In this document: piece by piece, positions 63,843 through 64,000 of the stretch
Layout: the number at the start of each line of letters is the position of its first letter
How positions within the stretch are numbered: the first letter of the stretch is position 1
Origin: Streptomyces fulvoviolaceus
GTDB taxonomy: Bacteria > Actinomycetota > Actinomycetes > Streptomycetales > Streptomycetaceae
DNA: 64,000 nt
NCBI RefSeq assembly: GCF_000718165.1
Contig: NZ_JOEY01000004.1
Span: forward strand, 192,879 to 256,878
Direction of reading: 5' to 3'
Notes under the pieces: model-generated
The model's input: the letters and a program-made list of their open reading frames with translations, nothing else
Told to the model about the DNA's origin: nothing
Database searches by the model: none
Position numbers and translations under genes: made by a program

Positions 63843-64000
63843 TCAGCCGCGTACGGCGGCAAAGGGACGTGCCGGGGGGTGTCCGCCCGCAGCGGCGGGC
63901 GTCCGACACCGAGCACAACCCCAGCACACAGCACCGCCCGCCCGAGGGCGGACCCCCCCCGGCACGGCCCCGACCCACCACACAACCGAACGCGCTACAC

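Larger units (their letters stand above)
63510..64000. other. Non-coding right edge
   Basis: No gene with a good start or codon bias is seen here. It holds a dispersed repeat at 63642-63690, a 40-bp tandem repeat at 63696-63842 and a GC-rich tail. Short frames that cross the repeats are shadows of their periodicity. Confidence 0.6.

Overview
The window is high-GC DNA with Streptomyces-type codon use (third positions almost always G or C). It has a conservon operon, an HspR-type operator at lon, a single-chain 2-oxoglutarate dehydrogenase with a fused E2 domain, and several short palindromic repeats of a kind common between Streptomyces genes. The order kgd, two-component pair, lon, conservon, SEDS/PBP pair, ligD/ku looks like chromosomal core of a Streptomyces. 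Species cannot be named from the sequence alone.

Layout. 1-540: a gene-free edge with a tRNA 3' fragment, probably the junction of an integrated element that lies outside the window. 544-1985: one hypothetical gene and two frameshifted remnants. 1996-8372: membrane acyltransferase, cyclophilin, the divergent Ku/LigD-polymerase DNA-end-joining pair, and two tandem secreted vanadium-haloperoxidase-like proteins. 8377-15214: NERD protein, tyrosine phosphatase, lipoprotein plus sensor kinase with no adjacent response regulator, small secreted SH3 protein, and a SEDS polymerase/penicillin-binding protein pair. 15209-22798: NIT-domain sensor kinase, an IS605-type element with a broken tnpB, AurF-like diiron oxygenase, TetR regulator and a NlpC/P60 hydrolase. 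22880-28614: a conservon (CvnA-B-C-D) followed by a styrene-monooxygenase-like flavoprotein.

28980-44460: PP2C-like protein, 893-residue membrane protein, MarR regulator, secreted GH25 muramidase, Lon protease with an upstream HAIR operator, acetyltransferases, MFS exporter, a DUF6193-SUKH-3-type fusion, a lipoprotein serine hydrolase and a Tat-exported sulfatase. 44632-48973: an overlapping cassette of ECF sigma factor, membrane protein, zinc-finger membrane protein and ABC ATPase, with a convergent rhomboid-like protein. 49281-51326: a second, intact tnpB element abutting a truncated GH3 glycosidase. 51469-58478: spermidine-synthase-fold methyltransferase, OmpR-type two-component system, kgd and a tiny conserved acidic protein. 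58527-63509: hypothetical protein, DUF4097-PadR operon with ATAT palindromes, a small HTH/Clp-N operon preceded by two perfect operators and apparently leaderless, and a quinone oxidoreductase. 63510-64000 is non-coding repeat DNA.

Themes. Envelope sensing and maintenance recur: several sensor kinases, the conservon, the sigma/ABC cassette, muramidase, NlpC/P60, SEDS/PBP. Small mobile or repetitive DNA has reshaped several genes: a 45-bp element extends cvnB in frame, a related element breaks tnpB, and larger palindromes fill many gaps.
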